Positions 10,359 to 20,857 of a DNA stretch of 64,000 bases are shown in pieces. The stretch lies in assembly GCA_009829735.1 (NCBI GenBank), contig CM020618.1, positions 31,534,894 to 31,598,893 on the forward strand, written 5' to 3'. The position numbers were made by a program, and so were the translations under genes. The stretch is from Pyropia yezoensis. Taxonomy: Eukaryota; Rhodophyta; Bangiophyceae; Bangiales; Bangiaceae. Under the pieces are notes generated by a model. The model was not told the DNA's origin and made no database searches. It was given only the letters and a program-made list of their open reading frames with translations. Numbering within the stretch: the stretch's first letter is position 1; each line of letters begins with the position of its first letter.

Positions 10359-12560
10359 CTAGAGGTAGCTTCTGACCCCGGCCTCCTGCCGGCAGGTAGA
10401 GAAACTCGGGATGGGTAGAACCTTGGTCAGCATGTCGGCCACCATCTCCCCTGTCGGCACGTGCGCGGGCAGCAGCTCTCCATTATGCACCTTCTCCCGC
10501 AGAAAGTGGTAGGCCACATCAATGTGCTTGGTCCGTGCCGAGCAGACAGCGTTCCGCATCATGGCGAGCGCGCTCTGGTTGTCGCGGCGCATGACCATCG
10601 GCTTGATCACGCCCGTGAGGTCGTGGAGAAGGCGGCGCAGCCACACAGCTTCCTTGGCCGCCATCGCCGCTGCCACATATTCCGCCTCCGTCGTTGAATG
10701 GGAGACGGTTGCCAGGCGCTTGCTGGCCCAGCTCACGGCGGCCCCGTTTAGGGTGAAGATGTACCCAGTCGTAGACCGGCGCGTGTCAAGGCCGCCGGCA
10801 TAATCTGCGTCGCTGTAGCCCACCATGTCCTCCGCCTGCCCGTACTTGAGCGCCAGCTCGCGGGTCCCCTTCAGGTACCGTAGCACCGCCTTGGCCGCCA
10901 TCAGGTGATCAGTCGTCGGTTTGGCCACGTGACGCGAGAGTTGACCGACGGCAAAGGATATGTCTGGTCGTGTGCAGGTGGCAATGTACAGCAGCGCCCC
11001 CACCAGCTCCTGGTACAGCTGCGCCAAGTCCTCTGCTAGCGCCTCGCCCATCTGCCGCAGCTTTGACCCCATTCCCATGGGCAGGCGCACAGGGTTGGCT
11101 TCCTCCATCCCAAAGCGTTCCAGCAGAGTCGACACGTACTGGCGTTGCCCGACAACAATCGTTCCCGCCTGCTTGTTCCGGTCGATGTGGAGCCCAAGGA
11201 AGAACGTTGGCTCCCCCATTCGACGGGCCGTAAACGCTCCCATAATGTCCGCTTCGACAGCATCAGCCGTTGTGTTCGAGGTAGCGACGATCAGCAGGTC
11301 GTCAACATAGACAAGAATGAACACCGTCCCGCCGTTGCGGATGCCCTTGAAGAGGCATGGGTCGGCGACACAAGGGGCCATACCTTTAGCTTTGAGTACC
11401 TCAGTCAGCTTTTGGTACCAGGCACGGGCCGCCTGCTTGAGCCCATAGAGCGCCTTGAGGAGTCGGCAGACCTTTGAGGGGTCGCCGCGCTCATGGCCCC
11501 TGGGTTGGCGTACGTATATCTCCTCCTCCACTTCCCCGTTCAGAAAGGCAGTCTCGATGTCCAGCTGCCGGATGTGCAGCTCTTTGGCTGCACACATGGC
11601 CAGCAAGGTCCGCATTGTCGCGTGGCGCGCGACCGGAGCCCAAACCTCGTTGAAGTCGACGAGGTACGTCTGCTTGTCCCCGCGCGCCACGAAACGTCCC
11701 TTGTGACGCTCCACCTTTCCCGTAGCCCCGCGTTTGCGCTCACACAGCATCGCCGTGTCGTTGATGGCCTTGCCAGGAGGGAGGTCCGTTAGCTCCCACG
11801 TATTGTTGCGCCAAAGGGAGTCAACTTCCTTGCAGACCGCCTCGTCGAACAGCGGCCAGTCGGGCTCCTTGCGAGCCTGGTGGATCCGCATCTTGTCTGG
11901 TGTGCGACATCCTTTGGCCGCCATGGCCCAAGCCTTGACGCGTTGACCCTGGTCCATGGCCAAGGCGACCCGACCTTTTCCAGTGTGAGGGAAGACGGGC
12001 GCGCCAACGATAGGCGGGCCCGTCCCGATCCACGCCGTCGTCGCACGGCCTCGTTGCGTGGGATTGGCTCGTAGCAGCCGGGATGGGTGACGGGAAGCCG
12101 GCTCCTCTGCCACCCCCGCCTCGCTGTCGTCGTCGCTGGTCGGCTCGGAGTCGCTTGTTGACTTCTCACCCTCCCCCACGATGCTGCCATTGTTGTCATT
12201 GACAGCATTGTTGCCAAACAGTTGGCGAGCAGCAGCCACAGCCTTGTTGATTCGTGCAGAGGCCTGGGTTGCGTCCGTCGCCGTCGGATCCGTCGTCGGC
12301 GACGCAACCTTCTCGTGAACCTCGTCCAGGGGAATCGTGAAGACATTGTTGTCACCGTTATCGTCGTGCTTCTCGTTTCCTTCCTTGGGCGTCGACACCG
12401 AGGGCAGCGTGGATTCTTCGAACTTGACGTCCCTGCTGCTGGTTATTACACGGCCTTTGACAAGTACGCGGTAGCCCTTCTGGTCCTTGCCGTAGCCGAG
12501 GAAGAGTCCCACCTGAGCGCGCGGCTGCAGTTTACCACGGATGTCCTTCGGGGTGTACAC
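10359..12560 (-). CDS. Copia pol part 2: reverse transcriptase and RNase H
   Basis: 733 residues starting just after the integrase end. RT shows the copia block DIETAFLNGE, KALYGLKQAARAW and the catalytic YVDD. RNase H shows DADYAGG, TGYIF, SHSTTEAEY and the DNQSA/KHIDV blocks. It ends 20 bp before the 3' LTR. The first residues (from YTPKDIRGK) continue the integrase C-terminal region, so the ORF start is the product of a frameshift and not a true initiation site. Domain order is that of Pseudoviridae-type elements. Confidence 0.92.
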   Translation of the reverse strand: MYTPKDIRGKLQPRAQVGLFLGYGKDQKGYRVLVKGRVITSSRDVKFEESTLPSVSTPKEGNEKHDDNGDNNVFTIPLDEVHEKVASPTTDPTATDATQASARINKAVAAARQLFGNNAVNDNNGSIVGEGEKSTSDSEPTSDDDSEAGVAEEPASRHPSRLLRANPTQRGRATTAWIGTGPPIVGAPVFPHTGKGRVALAMDQGQRVKAWAMAAKGCRTPDKMRIHQARKEPDWPLFDEAVCKEVDSLWRNNTWELTDLPPGKAINDTAMLCERKRGATGKVERHKGRFVARGDKQTYLVDFNEVWAPVARHATMRTLLAMCAAKELHIRQLDIETAFLNGEVEEEIYVRQPRGHERGDPSKVCRLLKALYGLKQAARAWYQKLTEVLKAKGMAPCVADPCLFKGIRNGGTVFILVYVDDLLIVATSNTTADAVEADIMGAFTARRMGEPTFFLGLHIDRNKQAGTIVVGQRQYVSTLLERFGMEEANPVRLPMGMGSKLRQMGEALAEDLAQLYQELVGALLYIATCTRPDISFAVGQLSRHVAKPTTDHLMAAKAVLRYLKGTRELALKYGQAEDMVGYSDADYAGGLDTRRSTTGYIFTLNGAAVSWASKRLATVSHSTTEAEYVAAAMAAKEAVWLRRLLHDLTGVIKPMVMRRDNQSALAMMRNAVCSARTKHIDVAYHFLREKVHNGELLPAHVPTGEMVADMLTKVLPIPSFSTCRQEAGVRSYL

Positions 12561-13938
12561 CCACGCCCGACACCCAAATGTCCGCAGGTGGTCGCTTGTT
12601 GTAGAATGCCTCGTACGGCGTCACCTCCTGGTTACGCTGCGGCACGCGGTTGGCCAGATAGCTGACCGTCACAGCTGCCTCGGCCCAATACTTCTTCGGT
12701 ACATGGCTGTCAGCCAGCATGGCCATGGTTCGCTCCACAATAACACGGTTGTAGCGTTCGGCGACACCATTCTGTGCGGGCGTGTAGGGGTTGCTTGATT
12801 GATGAGTGATGCCCTTGGTGTGCAGCCATTCGTCCCAGTTCTTGCCCGCGTACTCCATCCCCCCGTCGGTGCGCACCACGATGACGCGCTTGTCCAGCTG
12901 GTTTGACCAGAGGTTGAGGACAGCCATTACCGCGTCCTTGGCGTTTCCCTTTGTCTTCACCGGGATGACCGCCTTGAATCGGGTGTTGTCGTCGATCAGG
13001 GTGACAAGGTAGACGTTGCCCGCTGGCGTTGGCAGGGGCATCGGCCCGCATACGTCCGCATGGACAAGCTGCAGCGGCTCGGTCGTCTTGGACGTCGACG
13101 CCGGAAATGGCGCGCGTGTCATCTTTCCCTCGATGCAGGGCGGGCAGACGGCCTCACGCAGGCGCGCAATGCCCGCGGCGTCGATATGCATGCCGGTGAC
13201 CACCCGTGCCGTCTTGTCATGGGTTGCTGCACCAAGATGGGCGAAGCGTCGGTGCCACAGCTCCGCCGATGGGGTGCATGAAGCTGCATTGGCGGTCCCC
13301 GTGCCGCAGAGGGTGGGCAGCACGTACATCTTGCCGTCGATGTTGCCCTTCACCTTGACAGCGGTCCCATGCTTGATGACGACCCCCTCGGCGTCGAACT
13401 CCGTCCGGTAGCCGCGCGCCGACGCCTGGCGTACCGAGAAGAGCTGTGTTGATAGCCCAGGGACGAGCAGCACGTCGCTGAGGGTCAGCGTCGTCTCTCC
13501 GTGCACTCCCGCGACACTCATGCGGGCAGTACCGCTCGACGTGGCCACGCGGGTACGTCCGTCCGCGAGTTCCACCGCGAAGGGGTCGCACATGGCGACA
13601 TCCGTGAGGGCGCCCTTGTCTCCCGTCATGTGGTGCGACGCGCCGCTGTCGATCACCCATGCCGAGGGCGTGTCCTTTGGCATGGTGATGCCGCGGGGGA
13701 TGACCGTGGCCATCATGGCTAGTCCAGCTGCGCCGCTTCCTCCGTCGCTGTCGCTTTCCTCCCGCGCACTAGGGCAGTCACGCTTGCAGTGCCCTTTCTT
13801 ATTGCACTGGTAGCAGCGCGGGTCCTTGAGGCGCTTGTACCGCGGCGCCCGGCTGTCCTTGTCACCGATCGCAAGGGCGTTCCCCGTCCCGTCCCGCTTG
13901 TCGCCACGGTCCGTCTTGCGGTCCATGCCCAGCCGCAC
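12532..13938 (-). CDS. Copia pol part 1: zinc knuckle, protease and integrase
   Basis: 468 residues. In order: a CCHC knuckle CYQCNKKGHCKRDC, an aspartic protease with WVIDSGASHHM, the GAG-pre-integrase zinc region (LWHRRFAHLG ... CPPCIEGK), and the integrase core with its first Asp in HADVCGP, second Asp in RTDGG and Glu in GVAERYN. The last residues after YNKRP are out of frame; the correct continuation lies one frame away and joins the RT ORF. Its first residues overlap the gag ORF in another frame. Confidence 0.92.
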   Translation of the reverse strand: MRLGMDRKTDRGDKRDGTGNALAIGDKDSRAPRYKRLKDPRCYQCNKKGHCKRDCPSAREESDSDGGSGAAGLAMMATVIPRGITMPKDTPSAWVIDSGASHHMTGDKGALTDVAMCDPFAVELADGRTRVATSSGTARMSVAGVHGETTLTLSDVLLVPGLSTQLFSVRQASARGYRTEFDAEGVVIKHGTAVKVKGNIDGKMYVLPTLCGTGTANAASCTPSAELWHRRFAHLGAATHDKTARVVTGMHIDAAGIARLREAVCPPCIEGKMTRAPFPASTSKTTEPLQLVHADVCGPMPLPTPAGNVYLVTLIDDNTRFKAVIPVKTKGNAKDAVMAVLNLWSNQLDKRVIVVRTDGGMEYAGKNWDEWLHTKGITHQSSNPYTPAQNGVAERYNRVIVERTMAMLADSHVPKKYWAEAAVTVSYLANRVPQRNQEVTPYEAFYNKRPPADIWVSGVGVHPEGHPW

Positions 13939-13939
13939 C

Positions 13940-14534
13940 TCAGCTGCACCTCGTACAGGGTGAGGTGGGCCTGCGACGCCTGAACAGTAGCAGTCAGCTC
14001 GTACTTGGCATGGACGCCGACTAGCAGCGCCGTCATCAGCTGGTTGCCGTCCACCTCAGCGCTCAGCTCCTGCAGCTCCCACGCGATCGTCTTGCCGCGG
14101 TTAAAGTACCGCAGCACTGTCTCGCTCCGTCCCATGCGCATGGTGGAGAGCTCCCGGCGCAGGTTGATCATACGGGCGGGCCCGCGCGAGCGGAATCCGC
14201 GTCCCAGGGCCTCCCATGCCACGCGGACAGTGGGGTTGCGACGGATTGTTGCCATGTGATGTGGCTTGACGCTCAGCACAAGCAGCGACATTGCCTGGCG
14301 CTCCATCCTAGTCAGCTCCTCGGAGCTCGGCTGCTCGCCTGTCTGGGCACCCACCGCCGCACCGCCTTCTCCTCCAGCTGCCAGTGCCATGTGGGCCACC
14401 GGGTCGGCCAGGTCCGGCGGTGCCACTGCCTCCCAGCATCCCTTGAGCCGCAGGGTGTGCTCAATCTCGATACTCCATTGGAGGTAATTGTCCGTGTCAA
14501 GCTTGGTGATGCGGGGTGCCACTTCCCCCTGCAT
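13940..14534 (-). CDS. Copia gag
   Basis: The ATG at 14534 follows a 329-base leader after the 5' LTR. The first about 195 residues match copia gag: DNYLQWSIEIEHTL near the N-terminus, the WEALGRGF and LRRELSTMRM blocks, and a helical region to about 13950. After LTLYEVQLR the frame changes; an extra five bases seem to separate gag from the zinc-knuckle frame, so gag-pol is not continuous. The same open frame runs on to 13719 but that tail is a shadow. Confidence 0.85.
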
Positions 14535-14849
14535 GATTCCGCGGCCTTGATGATCTGGCCCGGCTCACACCGATCGGGCGGGCACCTCCCCCGCCGCAAG
14601 CGGATGACACTCAATCCAGATTAGTGCACGTCCCGGCTGGTCGCCCGTCAGTGGGCGCCCACCAAGTAATAGTAGCCCGTCCAGCAGTCACCTGCACAGC
14701 CCACGTCCACCCGCCGTCCGCAGTTGGAACGTCAATGAGCAGGACGGTGATGGTGCCTGTCGTCGTCGGCACCTCCGCCTGCCTGCGCACGCGCCACTGC
14801 GCGCGCGCCGCCCACTCCCCTGGTGACGTGCTCAAACCGTACGGTGGCT

Positions 14850-14863
14850 CTGGGCCCATAACC
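14850..14863 (-). promoter_or_regulatory. Primer-binding site matching the initiator tRNA-Met anticodon arm
   Basis: Directly inside the 5' LTR, with no spacer, the minus strand reads GGTTATGGGCCCAG. Its complement CTGGGCCCATAACC equals nucleotides 26-39 of metazoan initiator tRNA-Met (the CAU anticodon stem-loop) as I know that sequence. No match to a tRNA 3' end (starting TGG) is present. Drosophila copia is known to prime with a 39-nucleotide 5' half of this tRNA, so the same mechanism is inferred. Confidence 0.7.
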
Positions 14864-15454
14864 TGAAGTAAACCACGTGAAGTCCCACCCCGCACGGGTC
14901 TGTGCGCGGGTGCAGTTCCCTTGGCAGTGCAAGTGTCCAAAGGGGTTCTTCAGATGTCCTCTGTCCTCTCCCGGTCCTGGGGCTAGTCCCCGGGGCCCAT
15001 GACTAAATAACACTCTCAGGCGGCGCCCGCCCCTAGCGGGCTGGCGTCCCCAGTACCCCCTTAGGGGTGCCCTCCGCAGACTCCCTCATTCGTCGCCCGG
15101 GTCGGGCAGGCTGTGCCCCTAGTTGCAGGCACCTGCCCTCCCTTCCTTCCATCAGTGATGGAGGTCCACTCGCTTACCGCCGCCCAAAGCGTCTTCATAC
15201 GCTTACCGCGGATCCTCAGCCACCCGCTGCGCCGGGGTGGGCGCGGTGGTGCCGACAGCTGCTATGCAGCTACCGGCCACACCTTGCCACGTACCCAGCC
15301 GTGGGTGGCACTGCGGAGGACGGGATGCAAACGGTGGTGGCGTCCTCCCGCCCAGAGGATGGCCAGTCCATACTTGGGCGGGGTAGTGGCACAGGGGGCG
15401 GCAATCAGTAGTTGCCGCCGTCCCTTGCCCCGGACGCACCGCCGTTCCGCAATA
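14864..15454 (-). repeat. 5' LTR of the copia element
   Basis: 591 bp, partner of 9749-10339. Its outer end reads TATTG on the minus strand where the other LTR has TGTTG, so the terminal TG has mutated here. The inner end is TTCA next to the primer-binding site. Confidence 0.93.
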
Positions 15455-15459
15455 TGGCC
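15455..15459. repeat. Target-site duplication TGGCC (right copy)
   Basis: Same five bases as 9744-9748, directly outside the 5' LTR. Confidence 0.9.
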
Positions 15460-15696
15460 GAAGCGGTGGTGGGGGACGCGCTGGCGCCCGCCCGGGCCGC
15501 TGTGACTGCCGCGGCGGCCGCCGAGCGCCCGCCTGGGTGGCGAAGGCGGGCTCCTCAGAGACCAATGTCTCCGCGTCCTGGTACGTTCAGCGGCCGCCCG
15601 CGTGGCGAGCGCCGCCCGCGTGGGCATTTACTGCCCGACCCTCGGGGAGCAGCCTGCCTTGTCGCAGCCAGTGTGGCCCGCAGGCGCGGGCAGTGA
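15460..15696 (+). pseudogene. 3' part of the Ala-rich ORF interrupted by the copia element
   Basis: Starting right after the target duplication, this frame (EAVVGDALAPARAAV...) is in phase with the Ala-rich frame ending at 9748 and reaches a stop at 15694-15696 after an Arg/Pro-rich tail. The in-phase match at both sides is the only evidence for a gene. Confidence 0.4.
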
Positions 15697-16269
15697 CAGC
15701 CGCCCCCCCGGCAGCCAGCGCAGCCGCACCCGGGTGGCGACGATTCGCCCCCCAGCGACCAGCGCCGTCGCGCCTCGGTAGTGCCAGCCGCCCCACCGGT
15801 GTGGGGAGCGCCGCCCGGTCGGGCAATGACGGCTAGACCCCGGGCGGCCACGGCCTGCAGCAGCGCCCCGGTGGCGTGGGCCCGCCCCCCAGTCACCAGC
15901 GCCGCCCCACCCTGACGGGGTCCGCCGGCCCCCCATGACAAGGAATGGTGGTCGACGGTCGTTGCGTTCGTCCACGCAGGTGATGCAGTGTCACCGCGGG
16001 CCGGTCGTTCCCCACCCAACGAGCACAAAAAAACAAGACGCAACGGACACACGCCACACACGGACATGTTCAGGACGGCTCGGGATGCACCCGCCCACGC
16101 CGCCAAACCGCCCCAAGATGGACCGACGGACGCTGAACGCTGCCCCCCATCCCCGCGCCACCGTACTCACACATCTCGCGTCGAGGTGGGCGCGCACAAA
16201 GTCGTTCATGCTGGTTGCATCTGCGTCGAGGTGGGTGGAAAGAAAATCGCTCGGCCGGCTCCCCCCCCC
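15697..16269. other. GC-rich spacer, no supported gene
   Basis: Imperfect repetition of a GGGTGGCGA ... CCAGCG pattern continues from the ORF above (around 15535, 15733 and 15850). Open frames on both strands are compositional. Confidence 0.4.
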
Positions 16270-16382
16270 TTCCCCCCCCTCCCCCTCTCCCCTCCTCCGA
16301 GCAGCCCCGCCATTGGCTGGCCCCCGCCCCCCCCCCCCCCTCCCCCTCTCCCCTCCTCCGAGCAGCCCCGCCATTGGCTGGC
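16270..16382. repeat. 61-bp tandem duplication carrying inverted CCAAT boxes
   Basis: The block of C/T-rich DNA ending GCAGCCCCGCCATTGGCTGG is present twice with a 61-bp period (CATTGGCTGG at 16311 and 16372). Each unit has ATTGG, an inverted CCAAT box. It could be a promoter element or a simple repeat; no gene start follows closely. Confidence 0.6.
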
Positions 16383-18715
16383 GCGGCCCCCCCCCCCCCC
16401 CTCCCCCCGCGCCCCACAAAAGCGCACCACAGCAGAGAGGAAAAATAAGCCACAAAGACAGAACAAAGAATCCAGTAGAGAACTTGCAAAGACGTGCTAT
16501 GCCAGCCAGACTCCCTCGCAAAGAACTCAGAACCCGACCTGACCCGAGGCTATTGGCCCCTACACACTCTCCCGCGGTGCGGCGGCGAGCCCATACTGAC
16601 TTCTCTGAGCGCCTGAAATCACACCCCGTTCGTCCGACGACTCATGTGCAGAAAGTGGGAGGAGGGGGGGTGGAGCTGGTGTGGGGCGGCAAAAAGAGAA
16701 TGCCTGTTGCCGACGCGCCGCGCCATGCCGTGCTACGCCACGACCGCCACCACCGCCGCTACCGCCACCACCGCCACCACCTCGGGCGACAACGGCGGCC
16801 GCCTCCGCCTCCGCCACGGTATTGCACACCGGCACCCTATCTCCCGCAGCTTACGTATTGTAGCCCAACGTCGGACACTGGCTCACATACGGCAGCAGCA
16901 CACCTGTAGCGCACAAAGAGTGGTGTCAAACCAGTGGACCGTGGCCAGCAGAAAACTTCGGCGGTGCTGGCGCGGGGCCGAGCCCCATGTCAGTTGCCGG
17001 GTTAGCCCACAAGCAGCCCGGTCCATCCGATCTGACAGACACTGTCCGACACCGCTTCCATGTGTACTGTCATACAGACATGGTGCCCCCCGACATGGTG
17101 CAGTCTGAACCCCCCGCTCCCCCCCCCCCCCTCCCCGCATCTGACAGGTTCACCAGTCGTTCCCATGTACCCTGTCTGTCCCAATTGTCCCAGCAAGGAC
17201 GTGGGGTTGTGTACACATGGAACAAAACTCCTGGGATATACAACCACGGAAAGGGAAAGGTGATTTTCCATGGACAACAGCCAACGGTTCCATAGACAAC
17301 CGCCAACAGTGGGAAGACCATGTGAAAAATAAAGTCCCGTCCCATCACATTTTTCTTACAGCACAGTTGTCCCGTACCATGCACGTGGAACGCTTCCCCC
17401 CCCCCCCCCCCCCCCCCCTCCACAACCCCCCTGCCCACGGTCCCTTCGTATAGCCCCGCCGCGGCGGCACCACCAGGAAGCGTGACCATGAGCGGGGGCG
17501 GCAACGCCCCGGGCCCCCCGTTGAGCCCGCTTTTACGGACCCCTTACGACCTCCATACGCCTCCCCACACTCTAATTGGGGTCCAAAGAATGGGCAGACG
17601 CACTCGGGAGGGTGAGGAGGGGGGTGTCGGGCGCCGACAGGGTTTTCAGCCGCAGCGACACCAACAGCGGGTTGACGGAGGGTCGGCGCGTCCTGGCTGG
17701 AGGGGGTGACGGGCACGAGGGGGGGGACGTCGGCGGCAGCGGCCCACCACCCCCCCCCCCCCCCACATGCGGAAACAAGACAGACCTGGTCGCTTTGGGT
17801 GACGGCCAGCGTGACCGGGAAGCTCGCGTCCGTGTGCACGACGCGGCCGTGCGGCGCAGCGCCGACGAAGGGCACGGTGTGCTGGCCCACAGCTGCATTT
17901 TTGTGGGTGCCGGCGCAGTGAAGTGGCTGGCGAGGGGCCGGAATCCCACCGTGCTTCTCCTCCCCCGACACTATTCATGACCTTCCATGGCCTTCCATGG
18001 CCTTCCATTTATACCCTCTCCCCCCCCCCCCCTCCCCCCCCCCCACCGTTCTTTTGTGGATCGCTGGCGTGTCGCGCATATGTAGCTGGGCGGTTGTCAG
18101 CTGGCGCGCCCCCTCCGCCTCATCCATGCGATCGGCCCGTCGCCGGGGGCCATGCGAGAGCTGTCTGAGCGCCCCGCCTCTTCCCTTGCCACCCTCTCCC
18201 ACCCACCCGGCTCCCACTCTCCCCGCGGGGCCGTGTGACTGGCTGTCCAATCAATGCCAACTACAGGCCGGGGCACCCAGCAGCCCGCCCTCCCTCTCTG
18301 AGATAGGCTATCTGGATGGCGGTACTTGCCGGGACGTTGGACAAACTTGTTGGGTGCCTTTTACGTTCGTATTTGGATATCCCGGTACGATACCGACTGA
18401 ACCACTCCCACAGTGGGGTACACGTTGTGCCAGTACCATGGGCGTGGAGTATCCAGGAGGAGGGCGGCCTGACCCCAAACTCCATGCCATCGTGCGCGCG
18501 TGCGCGGTGGTGTCAACGGCCTTGCCTTCGTGCCCCCCCGGCCTCTCCGTCTACACTAACGACTACACACGGACCGTTTTTTCCAGACAGCACACACACC
18601 CGTCCGGCATTCCGTCCCCTCCTCCCCCTCCCGCCCACCCGCCGGCGCAACCACCCTCCTCCTCCCCACCCAACCCTTCACCCCCCTCCCGCCCTCCCCC
18701 CCCCTCCCAGCGACC
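16383..18715. other. Low-complexity region, no supported gene
   Basis: Contains poly-C runs (about 16387-16400, 17397-17419, 17748-17763, 18020-18045), an interrupted GCCACC/CCGCCA stretch near 16750-16800, and three tandem copies of CCTTCCATGG at 17981-18010 followed by a TTTATA sequence. ORFs on both strands lack recognisable domains. Confidence 0.45.
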
Positions 18716-20857
18716 ATGCCCGGGGAGGCCCAACCTGGCGGCGGCGCGTCCGGCAAGCCACATTCCCTGCCGGATGGGGGTGTACAGCGGGCGGCTCGTC
18801 AACTGAACGAGCCCACCCTGGCGGGTTTGCCACCGATCGGGCCGGCAGTCGTGCCACCTACACACTCTACTGATGCCGCTACCGTCGGAGACGCGTGCGC
18901 CCCCCTCGGCGGCACCCGTAAAGCGCCTGGGCACAAGCGCAGGCAGACGAGCGACCCTGCCGAGGAGGCCAGGCTGTTGGCTGCCCGTAAAAATTGCTAA
19001 GCGTCGCGGGCGAGGCGCCCGGCACGGGAGCATGTCTCCAAATCGGTGTTGGCCGCGGGGGGCACCCCCTCTCAAGCACACCAGGCGGGGGAGGTGGCCG
19101 GGACGGTGGCGGCAGCCGCCGCGGTGGCCGCCTGTGTAGCCGGTCGCACAGCAGCCGAGGCGACAAGGACTGGCCACGATGCCATGGTACAGGTGGAGGT
19201 CAAGCACACGCTCGCGTGCATGGCACAGCGTGACGCCCGTGATCGTGTCCCACGGGCAGTGCTGGTCGCCGGTGGCACGCATGCGCAGGCGGAAACGGCG
19301 AGCGACGTGGCTGCACAGGCCGCCCTGGCCGCGGGCGTTACCGGCCGGCCGGTTGCACAGGCAGTGGCTGCGGGCGTGAGCTCCTAGGCGTCACTCGGAT
19401 CGGCCGCGTTGGCGCAACCCAGCACGACACGTCCTCTGCCAACGGCGGTTGTTTTGAGGGTCACCTCCCTACCGACGGCGGCTGTGCCCGCCCCTGTGGT
19501 TGTGCCTCCCCTACCGACAGCGACTGTGCCCACGCCGGCGGCTGTGCCTCCCCTACCGACGGCGGCTGTGCCTCCCCCCCCGAAGGCGTCTGTGTCCTGC
19601 CCGCCACCGGCTCTGTCGTGTCCGCCAACCGCCCGGCCGCCCTCCCCCGTCCCCGCCCCGGTGGCCGTAGCCCGCCCGGGGACAGCGTTGACTGCGGTAC
19701 CCGTACCGACGACCGCACTGGCTGTGGTTTCCCCTCCGTCGGCAACTGTATCTACCCCGCCGGGTGCGCCCAGCCGGGTGACTGAATGGACTGTGGTGTC
19801 CCTGCTGTCGGCGGCCGTGTCCACCCCACCGGCAACGCGTCGCCGTACCACTGCTACGGCTGGCGGTGATTCACCCGACGTCCCACCAACGTCAATGGCC
19901 GTCTTGCGGGCCACGTTTCCGTCTGAGCTTACGGCGTTAGAGTCGCTGTCGACGACCGCCTTGCTGCTCGAGGCCCACGCTTGCTGCGTCGCCTTCAAGG
20001 AAGACGAGCAGGTGGATGCCATGGACGCCGCAGAGGCGCTGTTGGACAGGGTTGTCAAGGAACTACCACCCACTCGCTACTCGGGTGCATTCGCCGCCAC
20101 CGTGGCCGAGTGGTCTGGCAGCAAAAGCTCCCGTGAGAGGCACCTGGCCGCTCTTGAGCTCATCCAGATGGTCGACAAGGACAATGCTGCCCTGTCCCAG
20201 GTGTCCCATGACAGCCAGTATGGCCTTGGCCTCCCGCATACCTTCTGTCATGACACGGGACCGGGTGCGGACGCGGGCACGGACGACGTGGCAGCAACCA
20301 GAGCTCAAGACGCGCCAGTGCCACGGCCATCTACATCGGGCACCAGGGGCGTCCTCCCCGAGCACAGTTTGGAGGGTTTTGGCGTGTACGCCGCGCGCGC
20401 GCCGGCCCCGCCTGCGCCGGCACCGCCAGTGGCGCCCGCGCTCGTGCCCGCGTCCGCGCCTGGCGCCACTTGTCCCATGGTCGAAGGAGAGGAAAGGGAG
20501 GGAGGGGGCGCCACCTACGGCTCCGGCCAGCGAACGGGGGGCTCCAACGGCGGGGGCGGCGGCTGCAACGCCGACGGCGCCTCCAGTGGCACCGTCACCA
20601 GCGCCCACTCGTACCGCGCCCAGAGCTGGGCTGGCTGCTCGGCGGCAGGCACCGACGGGAGGGTCCCGGCCGGCACCGTCTGCGCCGCCTGCGCCTGCGG
20701 GGCTGGCGGTGGCAAGGCGGCTACTAACCAGCCCTTCCATTGCTGCTGGGGACACCCATCCCGCCAGGACATCCACCGTGACTCCGCGGCTTTCCAGTAC
20801 GAAGGCAGTGTCTGGAGGCATGGTCCGTTCTCGCCAACGCTACAGCACGTAGGGTAG
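18716..20857 (+). pseudogene. Hypothetical Pro/Ala-rich protein gene with two in-frame stops
   Basis: Three ORFs follow each other in the same frame, separated only by TAA at 18998-19000 and TAG at 19385-19387. The ATG at 18716 has a GACCATGC context. The third part (19409-20857) has a Pro-rich repeat region (LPTAAVP-like units, about 19480-19590), a helical middle (about 19900-20220, LTALESLSTTALLLEAHACC to LAALELIQMVDKDNAAL) and an Ala/Pro/Cys-rich end. I do not recognise the protein. The helical block favours the plus strand as coding. The stops could be decay or unseen introns. Confidence 0.4.
19480..19590 (+). repeat. Minisatellite of about 21-36 bp units
   Basis: Repeated CTACCGACGGCGGCTGTGCC-type units, coding for Leu-Pro-Thr-Ala-Ala-Val-Pro blocks on the plus strand. 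Confidence 0.6.

Larger units (their letters stand above)
9749..15454 (-). mobile_element. Complete Ty1/copia LTR retrotransposon, 5.7 kb
   Basis: Two 591-bp LTRs flank gag, protease, integrase, reverse transcriptase and RNase H in copia order (integrase before RT), all on the minus strand. A primer-binding site, a purine tract and a 5-bp target duplication are all present. The LTRs differ at 8 positions by my count (98.6 percent identity), so the insertion is recent on an evolutionary scale. Coding is broken by two frameshifts, one at the gag/pol boundary (about 13950) and one between integrase and RT (about 12590), so this copy is probably not autonomous unless these are assembly errors. 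Confidence 0.95.

Noticed and set aside
14845..14866. Possible tRNA-Met gene because of the anticodon-arm match
   Set aside because: Only the anticodon arm matches; acceptor, D and T arms are absent, and its place beside the LTR fits a primer site.
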